Part shown: positions 43,849 to 55,935 of the stretch, one piece after another | Layout of the letters: every line of letters starts with the position of its first letter | How positions within the stretch are numbered: the first letter of the stretch is position 1 | Source: Chenopodium formosanum | Taxonomy: Eukaryota > Streptophyta > Magnoliopsida > Caryophyllales > Amaranthaceae | Direction: 5' to 3' | Assembly: GCA_024500155.1 (NCBI GenBank) | Contig: CM044859.1 | Location: 47,786,003 to 47,850,002, forward strand | DNA length: 64,000 nucleotides | The notes under the pieces: generated by a model | What the model was told of the DNA's origin: nothing | The model's database searches: none | Seen by the model: the letters and a program-made list of their open reading frames with translations, nothing else | Made by a program: the position numbers and the translations under genes

Positions 43849-44222
43849 TGTATAGGATAACTCCCGCTGAACTATCGCCCAGCCCCCAGGGTGCGCACTC
43901 ACTGCCGAGAAAGCAATTAAAGGAGGGCTCACTAGCCAGGCAATGTCAGCCCGCAGGGCTGACCAGACTGAACTCTCCAGGAAGGAGATGGTACGCCTAT
44001 ACATAGAGGATAAAGTACAACGAAAAGGGGGTAAGACAATAAAGTCATTATACTTTCTACATCTTTCTAAGTACACTTTCTCTCTCTAAACACTCTCTAA
44101 CTTAAGCTTTGGAGGGGGGTTCCTCGAGCCACCCCCGAGGGCAGTTTACGTGTGCTTCCTTGTGTAGGTAGTTGATGGGACCCAGTTCACCCAGCAGAAC
44201 CCTTGGATCCGCACCTGGAACA
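43849..44222 (+). repeat. 5' LTR of R
   Basis: TGTATAGGATA ... CCTGGAACA. A likely TATA region, TATACATAGAGG, lies at about 43997; the right LTR has TATAAATAAAGG there. Confidence 0.92.
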
Positions 44223-44299
44223 ATTGGCGCTAGAAGGAGGGGAAGGATCATCTAACCTGAGGTTCACCATCTGAGCTAGGGACTAGTTAACTAACCACC
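44223..44299 (+). other. R primer binding site and leader
   Basis: TTGGCGCTAGAAGGAGGGG follows the LTR end by one base, the usual place and form of a tRNA primer site. The tRNA is not assigned. Confidence 0.75.
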
Positions 44300-45900
44300 A
44301 TGGCCGGAGAAGAAGCTGTACAAACACCCATGTCTAAAACTAATGAGACCAGCCAAACACCACAAAAAACACCCCCAGTAACCATTGATCTAAAAGGATA
44401 CACTAGAAACCCCAAATCGACCATCTCGCAGAAATCCAACCCCACCGGATCGACATCAGATGCTGCTAAAGCGGCGGCAAAACCAGTAGATTTGGTGGGA
44501 TCCAGTTTCGTTTTCAAATACGAAACGTCGTTAACAGGGGAAAACAATAAGCTCATTGTTTCAGCACCTGTAACCCAGAAACCGCAGCCCGTAAATATGC
44601 CAGCCATTTTGCAGAATCTCTCTAAGTGTAGTAAGGAGCAGCTGGCTGCAACGACCGCGGTCCTCACCAGTATGGGTAAGGGGGCAAGTCCGTCACCGGC
44701 AGCTGCGGAGCCCGTAGCGAAAAAGCCGGCGTCCACGACCCTCACCCATGAGCAAAAAGAGCTCATTCAGCTGAGGAAGAAGGTATTGGAGCTGGAAGCT
44801 CGTAACCTGAATCGAGAATGGAGCGTGGAGAAAATAGCCCCTGCTTGAATTAGTCCGGAGAAGTGGGTCCCCTGCAGCAGGTCACCAGCCTTGGAGTGGG
44901 AACCCAGCCCGGAGAGAGACAAGCGAGCGCGAATCCAGGTTGTTCCAGATGATTCCCCATTTTGCTGGGAGATTCTGGAGGAACCAATGGAGAAAATAAA
45001 GATGCCAAGCTGCAAATACAGCGGAACCACAACACCCAAAAGCCACATATCAGCTTTTGAGAACCACATGGTACTTTACACTATGACAGACTTAGTCTGG
45101 TATAAGGCTTTCCAGCCGACCCTAGAGGGGCTGGCGGCGGAGTAGTATGGAGCCATTCCCAAATGTTCCGTATACTCGTACATCCAGTTGAAGAGAATGT
45201 TCATGGAGCATTTCATAACCCTGGTAGACCGAACCAAGATGACAACCGAGCTGATGTCGTTGGTTCAAGGGAAAGACGAGCCCCTAAGGGAGTTCATCAC
45301 CAGATTCAACAAGGAGGCAACAACCATCCCAAATATGAGCCAGGAGGTAGCGCTACTAGCAATGCAGAGTAGCTTACTTCGGGATCACCGTTCAGAGCAT
45401 ATATGGGGCGTAAGAGCCTCAAAACACTTGCTGAAGCGCTAGGCAAAGCGCACGAGTTCATCAAAGTAGACGAGACTGACAGAGTAATGCTGGGTAGGAA
45501 AGCACCTGGTAACTCAGTTAAGCGGGAAAAGGTCACCCAAGCAGAGAACACGCAGGGTGGACCAGCCGAGCAGGGATGAGCAAAACCGCAGAGAAGCGGA
45601 CAGAGCAGTAGGACTGAGAAGGTCAGACCCAAAGAGAGGGCCAAGGCCTGAGAGGTTTGACCAATATACCCCGTTAACCCATTCCATGTCTCATATATTC
45701 AGTGTGAACAAAGATAATGACAAGTGGCAGAGATCCTCGAGGATGGTTAACAGAAACCATGATACCAGCAAATGGTGTGACTTCCATAGGGACCATGGTC
45801 ACACCATTGAAGAATGCACACATTTGAAGGACAACATAGAAGACTTGGTCAGGAGAGGGTACTTGAATCAGTTTAAACAGCGCGATGACCCTCCCTGAAG
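44300..45900 (+). pseudogene. R gag
   Basis: Starts MAGEEAVQTPMSK at 44300. A low-complexity N-terminus (Thr/Pro/Ala) and a short coiled coil (LIQLRKKVLELEARNL) end in a stop at 44846-44848. The capsid-type domain follows: MVLYTMTDLVWYKAFQPTLEG, then KRMFMEHFITLVDRT and EPLREFITRFNKEATTI, with stops near 45143 and 45440. A zinc knuckle CDFHRDHGHTIEEC lies at about 45778-45820, followed by LKDNIEDLVRRGYL. Tat-type gag organisation; at least four disruptions. Confidence 0.82.
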
Positions 45901-46900
45901 GAGGGATGAGGATAGAGCGGGCCGCCCTGACCGCAAAGGAGGTCATAGGCGCCCAGCCGGAGACGGAGACATAGATGGCAAGCCAGAAGGCAGGGTGTAT
46001 GTGATCAGCGGGGGCCCAGTACATGGGGGAATAGTCAACAGAGTGCGGGCTGACCTCCGGACGATGATACATCAAATAAATGACAATGATAAGCGTAGAT
46101 GGCCACCTCTTTCCCCGCAGCCGCAGGCCACGTTTGACGAGTATGACCAGAAGGGCATAAATTACCCCCATGATGACCCGCTGGTGGTGACAATGAGAAT
46201 CGCAAACTGGGAGGTAGATAGAATATTGATAGACGGAGGCAGCTCAGCCAACATCATATACACTAGTGCGTTCAACGAGCTGAAGTTGGACAGAAAAGAC
46301 CTGAAGAGGGTGAGCTACAAAGTCACCGGGTTTAATGGATCAGGGCTTACCTCGGAAGGTATAATCGAACTCTCAGTCTGAGTAGGGGAAAGATCAAGAA
46401 GGCGTGATGTCTGGGCAGAGTTCCTCGTGATAAACTCCTCTTCACCCTACAATATGATCATGGGAAGACCGCTCATCCACAAGATAGGCGGGGTGGTATC
46501 CACCTATCACCTTGACATGGCCTACACAACTAATGAGGGACGGTCAACAAAGCTCAGGGGAAGTCAGAAGGTAGCCCAACAATGTTACATAACCGCTCTA
46601 AAGCAGCCCGCAAAAACCAGACAGCAGCCTGGTTCTGAGAGAAGGCCCGCTGAACAACTTGAGAGGAAGTCGAGGAAAAGAAAGCGTGAAGAATATCACA
46701 GGGAAAAGGATAAGCAGAAGTTCGAGCTTGCAAAAGAGGAAATGACCAGGCCACTTCCCAGTGGGGAGCATGTCACAGTCGAGCTCACAGAAGATGACCC
46801 CTCAAGGACGGTGAAAATTAGGAAAGATATTGATCCTGGAGTAGGGGTACACCTCATAGAGCTCCTGAGGAAGAACAAAAACGTTTTCGCATTTTCCGCA
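45901..46900 (+). pseudogene. R pol: aspartic protease and linker
   Basis: The catalytic site is RILIDGGSSANIIY (about 46215-46256), followed by VTGFNGSGLTSEG and, after a stop at 46379-46381, FLVINSSSPYNMIMGRPLIHKI. The linker is Lys/Arg/Glu-rich (about 46620-46740). The frame is open from 46427 to a stop at 46904-46906 that separates it from the RT. Confidence 0.83.
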
Positions 46901-47780
46901 GATTAGATGCCCGGAATTGACCCAGCAGTCATGGTACACAGGCTGAATGTGAAGGAGGATACTAAGCCAGTTAGGGAGAAAAAGCGAAGCTTCTCCACAG
47001 AGAAAAACCAAGCAATTCAGGAGGAGGTGGAAAAGCTCCTGGAAGCAGGATTCATTAAACCTTGTGACTACCCAGAGCGGTTAGCCAACGTGGTCATGGT
47101 AAAGAAAGCAAATGGCCAGTGGAGAATGTGTGTTGATTTCACAGATCTTAATAAGGCTTGCCCGAAGGACTGTTACCCGTTGCCGCGGATAGATCAGTTG
47201 GTAAACTCAACCAGCGGGCACGCCCTGCTAAGCTTCATGGACGCCTTTTCAGGGTACCATCAGAACAGCCTGCATGAGCCAGACAGGCAGAAAACTGCAT
47301 TCATCACTGAAGGGGGAGTGTATAATTACATAGCTATGCCCTTCGGGCTGAAGAATGCTGGGGCAACTTTTCAGAAGGCAATGGATAGAGTATTCCTTCA
47401 CTAGAAGGGTAGAAATGTTGAAGTATACGTTGACGACCCAATTGTTAAGAGCGTCACGCAGGCTGGACATATCATGGATCTGGAGGAAACATTTGCAACC
47501 CTGAACAAATATAAAATCAAACTTTACCCGAAGAAATGTGTCTTCGGGGTGAGCTCGGGAAAGTTCTTGGGTTTTCTGATCAGCGAGAGAAGGATGGATG
47601 CCAATCTAGAAAAGGTCGAAGCAGTCCTCAGCCTGCCTGAGCCTAAGTGCATCAAGGATATCTTGCGGTTGACAGGCAGAATGGCCGCGCTGACCAGGTT
47701 CATCAGCAAGTCAGCGTATAAAGCCCTGCCGTTCTATCAGCTATTGAAAGGGAATAGAGAATTTAAGTCGGGGGCTTAAG
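46901..47780 (+). pseudogene. R pol: reverse transcriptase
   Basis: RT motifs appear in order: VEKLLEAGFIKPCDYPE, WRMCVDFTDLNKACPKD, YPLPRIDQLVNSTSGH, LSFMDAFSGYHQN, YIAMPFGLKNAGATFQ and VEVYVDDPIVKS (about 47417-47452). YVDD is intact, while the following Met is Pro. A TAG at 47402-47404 replaces the expected Gln before GRNVEVYVDD. KFLGFLISERRM and RLTGRMAALTRFIS complete the domain. Confidence 0.9.
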
Positions 47781-48235
47781 AGAAAGAAGCCTTTGAGGGA
47801 ATTAAGGAGCATCTGACTAAGCTCCCAACCATGATCAGCCCGGAGCTGAGGGTAAAGCTGCAGCTGTACATCTCTGCGTCAATACAGATAACCGTAGCCG
47901 TTTTGCTGGTAGAAAGACAAAAGCAACAAAGGCCAATATACTTCGTGAGCCACGTGCTGACCGAGGCAGAGCAAAGGTAACCATTGGTAGAGAAGCTAGC
48001 CTTCGTAGTGGTCACAACAGCAAGGAAGCTAAGCCATATTTTGACGCGCATGTAATAGAAGTCCTCACACACCACCCATTGAAGAAAGCATTACAAAAAA
48101 TGGATGCATCGGGCAGACTCTTAAAATAGGCAATTGAGCTTTCTGAGTACGAATTCGAGGTCAAACCTAGAGCAGCCATCAAGGCACAAGCTTTAGCAGA
48201 CTTCATAGTGGAAGCTTCCTACGAGGAGAAAGAAG
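47781..48235 (+). pseudogene. R pol: first RNase H/connection
   Basis: LQLYISASIQITVAVLL, RPIYFVSHVLTEAEQR and YEFEVKPRAAIKAQALADF (the latter read as EYEFEVKPR) define the domain. The first Asp of the usual LYLAVSD/LYLDAS site is lost, as in A2. A stop at 47777-47779 and others near 47980 and 48127, plus a frameshift, are present. Confidence 0.75.
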
Positions 48236-48730
48236 ATGATATTGGGGTCTGGAAGGAGGAAGTGGATGGGTCCTCGGCCCAAACGGGGAGTGGAGCAGGA
48301 GTCATAATGACATCTCCAGAAGGAAACGTATTCGAGTATGCCATAAAGTTCAAGTTCAAAGTCGAATAACGAAGCTAAGTATGAAGCGGCGCTGGCAGGC
48401 CTGCGTATGAGCCTCGCAGCCGGAGCCCTTAAAGTACACCTGCAAACTGATTCTCAGCTCGTCGCCAGCCAACTGCAGGGGGCGTATGAGATAAGGGAAG
48501 CCACCATGCTAAAGTACGTAACCAAGGTAAAGGAACTGGCAGCCCAGCTAGTCCACTTCCAGATACACTTGGTCCCTAGAGCAGGAAACTCTCAGGCCGA
48601 TGCCTTGTCCAAGTTAGCCAGCTCCACTTTACAAAGCCTAACAAGGACGGTGATGGTTGAAGTACTAGAAGAAAGCAGCATTGCCGAAAAAGAGCAGGTA
48701 AACTGTGTTGAAAGGCAGAGAGCCTAGTTC
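48236..48730 (+). pseudogene. R pol: second (archaeal-like) RNase H
   Basis: EEVDGSSAQTGSGAGVIM holds the first Asp, AKYEAALAGLRMSLAAG the Glu, LQTDSQLVASQLQG the second Asp and NSQADALSKLAS the last Asp. A frameshift near 48365 separates the first from the rest. Presence of this domain places R in the Tat lineage. Confidence 0.83.
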
Positions 48731-49959
48731 TCAGACATCTTTGCGTACAAAGTCCACGGCTCACTGCCCGATGATGAAGTACAGGCTAAGAAGGTGAAGA
48801 AAGACGCCAACTGGTATGTAGTGATGAGCGGGGAACTAAAAAAAAAGGGCTTCACAAAACCACTGCTGAGGTGTATTCCAGAGTGGGAGCAGGAGGACAT
48901 TATGGAAGAAGCCCACTCCGGAATATGCGCCAACCATATTGGTGGAAAAGCATTGGGAGTAGAGGTCCTCAGAAGGGGGGCATATTGGCCAACTCTCGCA
49001 TAAGATGCACTAGCATATGTAAAAAATGCGACAAGTGTCAAAAGTATTCACCAGTCATAAATCAGCCAGCAAACGATCTAACTCTAATCCTCAGCCCGAT
49101 CTCGTTTGCTCAGTGGGCAATGGATATATTGGGACCTTTCATCACTGGGTCAGCGGGTAGGAAGTATCTCATTGTGGCGATAGATTACTTTACAAAGTGG
49201 ATAGAAGCCAAACCCATTAAGTACATAAAGGCAGCCAAGTAAGGACATTCATATGGAAAAGCATCATCACAAGATTCGGGGTGCCACAGTGTATAGTCTT
49301 TGATCACGGGTGTCAATTTGACTGTGACACCATAAAGAACTACTTAGGGGACATAGGCACAAAGTATGCAAGTGCCTCAGTCTGCCACCCGCAGAGCAAT
49401 GGTCAAGTAGAAGCAGCAAACAAGCTGATTCTGACAGCCCTTCAGAAGATACTGGAGAAGTACAAAGGCCTGTGGGCAGACCTAGTCCCAGAGGCCTTGT
49501 GGGCAAACAAGTTCACTAAGAAGGAGTCAACCGGTAAGAGCCCCTTTACCCTGGCCTACGGGGCTGAAGCAGTTTTCCCAGTGGAAGTACAAATCCCCAG
49601 CCTGAGGATACATCACTATGAGCAGCAAGGAAATGAAAAGCGTATGCTAGAAGAGCTAGACTTCCTGCCAGAATTAAGGCTGAAAGCAGCTCTCAAGTTG
49701 GCAGCCCAGAAGAGCAGGATTTCAAAAGCTTTCAACAAGAGGGTCAAGCATAGGGAGCTCCTGCCCAGAGACTTGGTCCTTAGAAGGATAACAGCAGTGG
49801 GAAGAGGAAATCAGCATGGAAAACTATCAGCAAACTAGGAAGGCCCTTTCATCATTCACGAGCAAGTTGGAACAGGAGCGTTCCTCTTTGCAGATCAAGA
49901 AGGTCAGGTTTTAAGAAACAATTTCAATGCGGATGTGTTAAAGAAGTATTTTGTTTAAA
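48731..49959 (+). pseudogene. R pol: integrase
   Basis: The zinc-binding part (HSGICANHIGGKAL, then CKKCDKCQKYSP in a shifted frame), MDILGPFITGSAGRKYLIV (first Asp), IVFDHGCQF (second Asp; usual form SDNG) and PQSNGQVEAANK (Glu) are visible. VEVQIPSLRI, NKRVKHRELLPRDLVLR and a C-terminal end at DVLKKYFV with TAA near 49957 follow. Frameshifts occur near 49000 and 49240, and a stop lies at 49836-49838. Confidence 0.85.
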
Positions 49960-51110
49960 CAGTCTGAAAAAACAAACATAGTTGTTTCAAGTCTGATAAA
50001 CTTTTATTCAGTCCATGTTATGTTAATTAAGGCATTTGAGCCATTTTTATTAAATGAAATACAAGCCTCTACGTGAGGAGTATGCTGCATAAATTTGTTT
50101 AATATGTTATGCCCAAGCATCATATGCTAACATGTAGAAGTCAAATAAAGACAATAACAAAGTGTTATAGGCAATAAGCACTCTAGCGCAAAGTGGCAAA
50201 GCAAAACTTCACCTCACATGCTCACAGCAAAACAGGGCACCACCTCAGGGACGCCTGAGGGGGGAAGCCTGACACGTTCAGCTTGAGCAAGACAGAAAAG
50301 GGGAAAAGAAGAAGATGAGCTATGTGGGCAACACTAAGGCTCTCTTAGTCCTACTTAGCTCATCTCTTTGAGGGGGAGAGGAAAGGAGAAGACAACCAGA
50401 CAATAAGCCCTTACGAAAAGAAGTAAGTAGGCACAAAAGGACAAAGTCGTAGCATAAACAAGCTGAATGACATAAATAAGTCACAGCAAAACAAGCTGAA
50501 TGACAACTCACAAAATGACAAAGGCACAACATAAACAAGCTGAACGACATAAATAAGTCACAGCAAAACAAGCTGAATGACAACCCACAAAATGACAAGT
50601 CGCAGCATAGGTAAGCTGATCGACACAAATAAGTCTCAGCAGGGAGGCCCAACCTATGAGGCCCCACCAAATGTAATAAAAATGCTGCAGCACTAAAACA
50701 TCTGGATACTGCTAAGAAAAGCATAGTTCTAGCCAAATGTGCAAACAATAAAATAAACAGCAGGCGAACCAGCAGAAGAAGATCATAAAAAGCATACATT
50801 ATAAAGCTGAACCCCTGCCCCCCAAGGCAGAGTAAACATTCAGTAAGACAGTCGCGGGACAAATGAAGCCGAGCCCTCGTCCACCAGGACAAGGAAACAC
50901 TCAGCAGGTAAAGTTAGGAGAACACAAATTCAAGTTAAGCTGGGCAGACCCAGCAACAAAAGACAAAGTATTCAGGAATTACACAGGGAAATATAATCTT
51001 TGGTAGCTATACACCCCAAAGATAGTAACAAAAACTACCTAGTTACAACAGATCCGGGTGAGGGAAACTCAGAGGAACCATTGGAGTAGGAGGGTGACAG
51101 CCGCCATAAC
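49960..51110. repeat. R spacer with ~77-bp tandem repeats
   Basis: At about 50440-50640 a 76-77 bp unit (CATAAACAAGCTGAATGACA and AAATAAGTCACAGC) is repeated 2.5 times. The antisense open frame over it (Cys/Leu-rich) is a product of the repeats. The remainder shows no gene. Confidence 0.75.
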
Positions 51111-51112
51111 CT

Positions 51113-54100
51113 TTATTGATCACCAGTCAAGGACTCCACTCCGATAGCTGCAGCAACGTCAGGGCAGAGAGGCACCTCCAAGTTCAGCAAAGCCTGGCTG
51201 GGAATCTTACAGCCAGCAGCACGAGGATGATCAGCAGGGAGGTCAAACAAGCCAACCTCACCTACAGCTTTAATCTTAGCCGAGAAAGCGCTGAAGCGAG
51301 CCTGATGCTCCTCACCTTCACCATATAAGCCGCTAACGTACCGAGCCGTAGCCTCCCATCTACCATCATGGCGATCAGCCAATAGCTTAGCAAAAGCAGG
51401 AGAGAGCGCAAAAGATCTGAAAGCCTCTTTCCTTGCCGCTTCCAGGTCAACAGTATGCGCAGCTCACAGATCTGCCATTTTTTGCCTCCAACGTCTTCAC
51501 CCTGGCCTGAGAGGTCCCCAACTATTCCTCGCAACTCTTCAACTTGGTCTGAGTGAGCTGAAATTCTCCTAACTGGAGCTGCAGAGCATCCGCCCTCTCC
51601 CTCAGCGGAGTCACCTCACTGGCCATGGCATCCCTCTCAGCTTGAGGTCGCTGGACCTCCAAATTCTTCTGAGAGAGAATTATGCCCTGATTCTGATAAT
51701 CCTCCTCCACTGACAGCATAGCGTTGGACAAATCTCCCACAGACATAACCAGCTGCAAGAAAAGTAGAGGAGGAGAAGGCTGAGCCAAAGCGAGAGTTAA
51801 CAAAAGAAAATAAAATTAAAATAAAGCAGTAGCAACTGAATAAGCAAAGAAGAAAAGAAAGAATGAAACGAGAAAAAGAAAGACCAAAAGCAGAAAATAA
51901 CCTTCTGCAGGTCATGGCAGGCCGTAGCAGCTGGGAGGCTGACTAAGCTACGCGTAGAATCTGCAGGAAGACGAACCCCTTGAGTCAAACGGTACCCTAA
52001 GGTACCACCCTTCTAAGGGTCGTCCACAAACAAAGATTCGTCAGCCCTCACATTCATTTAGGGCCGAAAGGGAGCGTTCTCAACTCCAGCAGGATAGAGT
52101 ATGGGGCGGAGATGAACATCAATAGAAACCTCAACAAACTCAATAGCACTAGTGGGGCGGAAAGTCCCTCCAGCAGAAAGTGAGGTCGCAGACAAAGGAT
52201 TCTTAAAGGCATCGCTCAAGAACTGGTGAACACAGCGGTTAAGTTCACTGGAGTTCTGAGTGTCTTCCCCACCAGCGTTCCCACCTGGAAGCCCAGGGTT
52301 GGCAGATGCGTAGGTAAGAGGGTCTAGAACAGGAGAAGTGCGAGCCTTTTTCGCCTCTGGCTCATCTCTGGCAGGGGCATAAGACACCGGATCGTCCTCC
52401 GAGTCAATCACTGGACGATCTTGCTGGTGAGAACCCCCTGCTCGGGAGAGCTCACCCCGTGAAGCGCTTCGGAGCCGCCCTCTTAGCCTATAGGGACGCG
52501 ACAGAAATCTAGGAAGCTCTATGATAGACTCATCAGGGAGATGAAAATCAGCGGCTGCAACTGAAGGAACAGTAGTGTCCTTCGTAGCGGTAGTATCATC
52601 AATAGAAGAAGGAAATAGCAGAACATGCTCAGCAGAAGAAACGGGTTTTTCACCCGCAACAGTAGTCTCAATCCCCTCAGATGGAAACTAGAGAACACTG
52701 TCAGCAAAATCGTCGCCAGTAGCTTTTGGTTCATCAGAAGCTTGGTCACGTTGCCTTTTGGCAGCAGAGTTTTGAGGTGCCACCTGGCCGGAAGCTGCGA
52801 CAGACTGCTTCTCAGGAGAAGCAGCAGGCGCCACTAACGCCTCAGAATCTGAAGCCTCCTTTCGAGGAGCAAGGCGAGTCTTACGCCTACTCCCAACAGT
52901 AGAGGACGAAGGCTCAGGCTCAGCACGGCTGGATCCAGCGCGCTCACCAGTAGCTGCTATGCCAACAACAACCCGCATTTTAGCGGGAGACAGGCGCACC
53001 ACACCCTTCAAAGAGCCTGCAAACACCTCCAGCGTATCAAAAGGCTGAGGAGGATTCTCAGGAGTGGTGGTCAAAGGGTCCTTCAAATTATCAGCCAGCC
53101 CGAGCATACGCTTGTCTAACTTGTCATAGCCTGAGAAATAAAACAACAGAAAAGTTAAATAAGACGAGGAAGGAAAAGGAAAGGCAGAAGGCAGAAAAAC
53201 TTACCAAACTCATGCGTACGGCACAAACGCATGGCAGAGAGTTGTTCAATGCCCACAATGTAGATGGAGTTGAGCAGCTGGACCTTGGGAAACTTGGAGT
53301 CATCAGTCCCCGCTCCCTACAGAGCCTCAAAAGCTTCTGTCTCACGAGCATGCTCAGAGGGAGAAACTGTGATCTCGACCATGTTGGTACGAATCTCACT
53401 GAAGTTGCGCGGGCCAGCAAAGTTGAAAGGCACCCTCACCTAGAAGAACTTGCCAGTCCAGTCCCTAAAACGTCCAAGTTTTGGGTAGGACAAGACCCTA
53501 CTTTCCTTGGGAGCAACATAGTAGCACCCCGACTCAGTCCCAGAAGCAGACCTCTTCAGGCTCATGAGAGACTTGAACAAGTGCAGAGACTCAGGATACC
53601 TTCGAAACCTTAGAAACCACAGTAGGAAAATCAGGGTGTGAAGGGAAGCAGGGTGCACCAGAGAGATACAGATATTGAAAGCACGAAGCAACTTCTCTAT
53701 GGTGGGGTCCAAAGGAAACCTCAAACCCAAATCTAGCTGTGAGGCAAATACAACAATATGACCTGCAGGGGGAACCGATAACTTCGCACCATCAGCGGAG
53801 AGAACCAACTTGTAACCCTCCCCAAAACCATAGAACTTCTGCACAACAATGACAAGATCCAGCCTTTTAGCATCCTTGCGCCAACCGGAATCCAACACAC
53901 AGTTCTTGGGCCCATAACATTTGTCGTCTACGGGCTCCACAACAAAAATGGGCTGACAGTCGTAATATGAGCGGTCACCAGGAGACTCAGTCATCTTGCT
54001 TGATTGAACTGTTGGGGAAGGAGACGGTGATGGAGTCCTAGTATTCCCACCTCGCACTACATAATGATCAAATCGATGCATGTCAACCATGTCATCAAGC

Positions 54101-54528
54101 CAAGCAAAACTGTTTAAAGGTTGATCATGGGGAATAGGGCTAACAAGAGACACGTCAGGGGGATTAGCTTTGACAGCATCAGCTAACGCTTTATGGCGCA
54201 TTGCGCGCAGCCTCAAGCGAGTAAAATGGGATAAAGGAATCCCATCTAGCGTGAGTACTCGCTCGCAATAAGGATCAAAGAAATCAGGGTGGGGCCTACG
54301 CTGGAAAGGGCGAAATGCACTACCCTCAGCGGGATGACTACTACCTGACTCAGGCGCAGCAGCAGTACCCGTTCCGCTCGCAGCGGGGGGAAAGTCAGGA
54401 GGGATAACAGTTCGTATAGGGGTAGGAGAAGAAGAAGAAGAAATAGGAGAAGTGAACGCAGGGCGCTCACCTGAAAGATAAGATTGGGAAGAGGAATCCG
54501 ATCCAGTGGTCGTTTGAGGCTCACTCAT
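51113..54528 (-). pseudogene. Antisense three-exon gene of R, similar to 'putative gypsy-type transposon' proteins
   Basis: The start (MSEPQTTTGSDSSSQ) is at 54528. Exons are 54528-53205, 53130-51902 and 51752-51113; both introns have GT-AG borders and both joins keep the frame (HEFG to YDKLDK, LQK to LVMSV). A Ser/Pro-rich N-terminus is followed by a conserved region: FYGFGEGYKLVLSADGAK, GLRFPLDPTIEKLLRAFNI, LHLFKSLMSLKR and FRDWTGKFF. This recalls the PF04195 family found antisense in Grande-like elements. Exon 2 is charged and low-complexity (KRQRDQASDEPK). Exon 3 begins with a coiled coil (AERDAMASEVTPLRERADAL). In-frame stops lie near 53430, 53325, 52688, 52058 and 51530. Function unknown. 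Confidence 0.75.
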
Positions 54529-55290
54529 GTTCTGACTATCAGAAGCGTCAGATATTATGAAATCTACAAAGAAATACAGGCCCGCAAAGGAAAGGAAAAG
54601 CAATGGGGCACCAGAAAATTAAAGAATCAGTTTAGGAACAATGACAGAATAAGAAGAAAAAAGCCAAGAACGCAAATACAACAACTAAGAGAAGAAATGG
54701 GAACAACGACAATTAAGAAGAATAAAAAGGCACAATCTTGCGAAGAAAAAGCAAAAAGAAGCAAAAATGGGGTAATTACAAATAACAAAAGGTACAAAGT
54801 AAGTACCTTTAAAGAAAAAGTTGCAGAAGCAACAGAGTACAACAACAATGGCGAAAATAAAAGCCCAGCAAGACGAAAGTTCAAAACTGCAATTAAGAAG
54901 AACAAAGAAGAAACAAGTTAGTGAAGAAGTAAGAATTAAGAAGGGAAAAAGAAAATAAAGTGAAAATTAAGACAAAAACAAAGACGAAGAAGCAAGAACT
55001 TACCACAATAATGGAGAATCATGAACGCTTGAAAGAGGAAGAGGAAAGAGCGAAAATTTTGAAATGACAGATTAAGGAAGAGGGAAGATGAAAAAGTAAG
55101 AGGAGTAAAAGAAATAAGTGAAAAGAGGGGACAATGAAATTAATACGAAGTACATGGGCAGTTAGACACAAGGCAAAGCCAAACCGCCATGTCATTTCAG
55201 TAAAATCAATCTGACAGCCCGGATCGTCAACACGTGTCCCACTCATGCATACACGATTTCTGCCCCCAAAATAAAAACAAAAAAAACAAA
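54529..55290. other. R region upstream of the antisense gene
   Basis: Purine-rich on the + strand (many AAGAA words). The long + strand frame is Lys-rich and low-complexity, not a gene. It probably contains the promoter and 5'UTR of the antisense gene; no clear TATA box was found. Confidence 0.5.
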
Positions 55291-55295
55291 TCCTT

Positions 55296-55600
55296 CAGCG
55301 GGAGTGATCGAAAATCCTCTCTGCAAGATCGTCATTTCTCAGACTTCAGCGAGAGTGATCAAAAATCCTTTCTACAAGATCGTCATTTCTCAGACTTTAG
55401 CGGGAGTGATCGAAAATCCTCTCTGCAAGATCTTCACTTCTCAGACTTCAGCGGGAGTGATCGAAAATCCTCTCTACAAGATCATCATTTCTCAGACTTC
55501 AGCGGGAGTGATAAAAAATCCTCTATGCAAGATCATCATTTCTCAAACTTCAGCGGGAGTGATTGAAATTCCTCCCCGCGAGATCGTCATTTCTTAAGAC
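55296..55600 (+). repeat. 51-bp tandem repeats in the R 3' tail, six units
   Basis: Units start at 55296, 55347, 55398, 55449, 55500 and 55551, each reading (C/T)AGCGGGAGTGATCGAAAA and then CAAGATCGTCATTTCTCAG. The first five are well conserved; the last is degraded. As 51 is a multiple of 3, open frames with a 17-residue period appear. Not coding. Confidence 0.93.
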
Positions 55601-55679
55601 TAGAACCAACGTCACCATTCAAACAATACGGCAACAGACTTAACAGTAACACCACCTGACCTGCCAAGTCTCCAGGGCA

Positions 55680-55935
55680 CATCAACACCCTAGAGACTTG
55701 AGGGGCTAGGAGTGTACAGGTTAATTCAGCCAGACGACCCGTTGAATCATGGTCGATTAGGTTGCACGCTCAGAACAATTGGCATGAAAACAACCTCACG
55801 CCATCTCTCGAGGGGCTAGTTGAAGAGGATAGCTCCTGCTAAGCTATTCTTTCCAGCTGGGATCAGTTAAGAAGAATGTTCCTACAAGCAAAGAGTCGGC
55901 ATGAGTGACCTCATACCACCTCTTGAGGGGCTAGT
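55680..55935 (+). other. R polypurine tract and two upstream look-alikes
   Basis: The word TGAGGGGCTAG next to the LTR (55924-55934) is the expected polypurine tract. Near-copies occur at about 55690 (TTGAGGGGCTAGGAGTGTA) and 55808 (TCGAGGGGCTAGTTGAAGA). The second is followed by GGATAGCTCCTGCTAAGCTAT, resembling the LTR start. Confidence 0.7.

Noticed and set aside
50320..50892. 190-codon Cys/Leu-rich minus-strand frame in R
   Set aside because: Overlies a 77-bp tandem repeat; hydrophobic character comes from the repeat and no splice link to the antisense gene is evident.
54484..54921. Lys-rich 145-codon + strand frame
   Set aside because: Purine-rich leader of the antisense gene read on the other strand; low complexity.
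55234..55597. Two overlapping frames with a 17-residue period
   Set aside because: Product of the 51-bp tandem repeat; open in more than one frame, which argues against coding.
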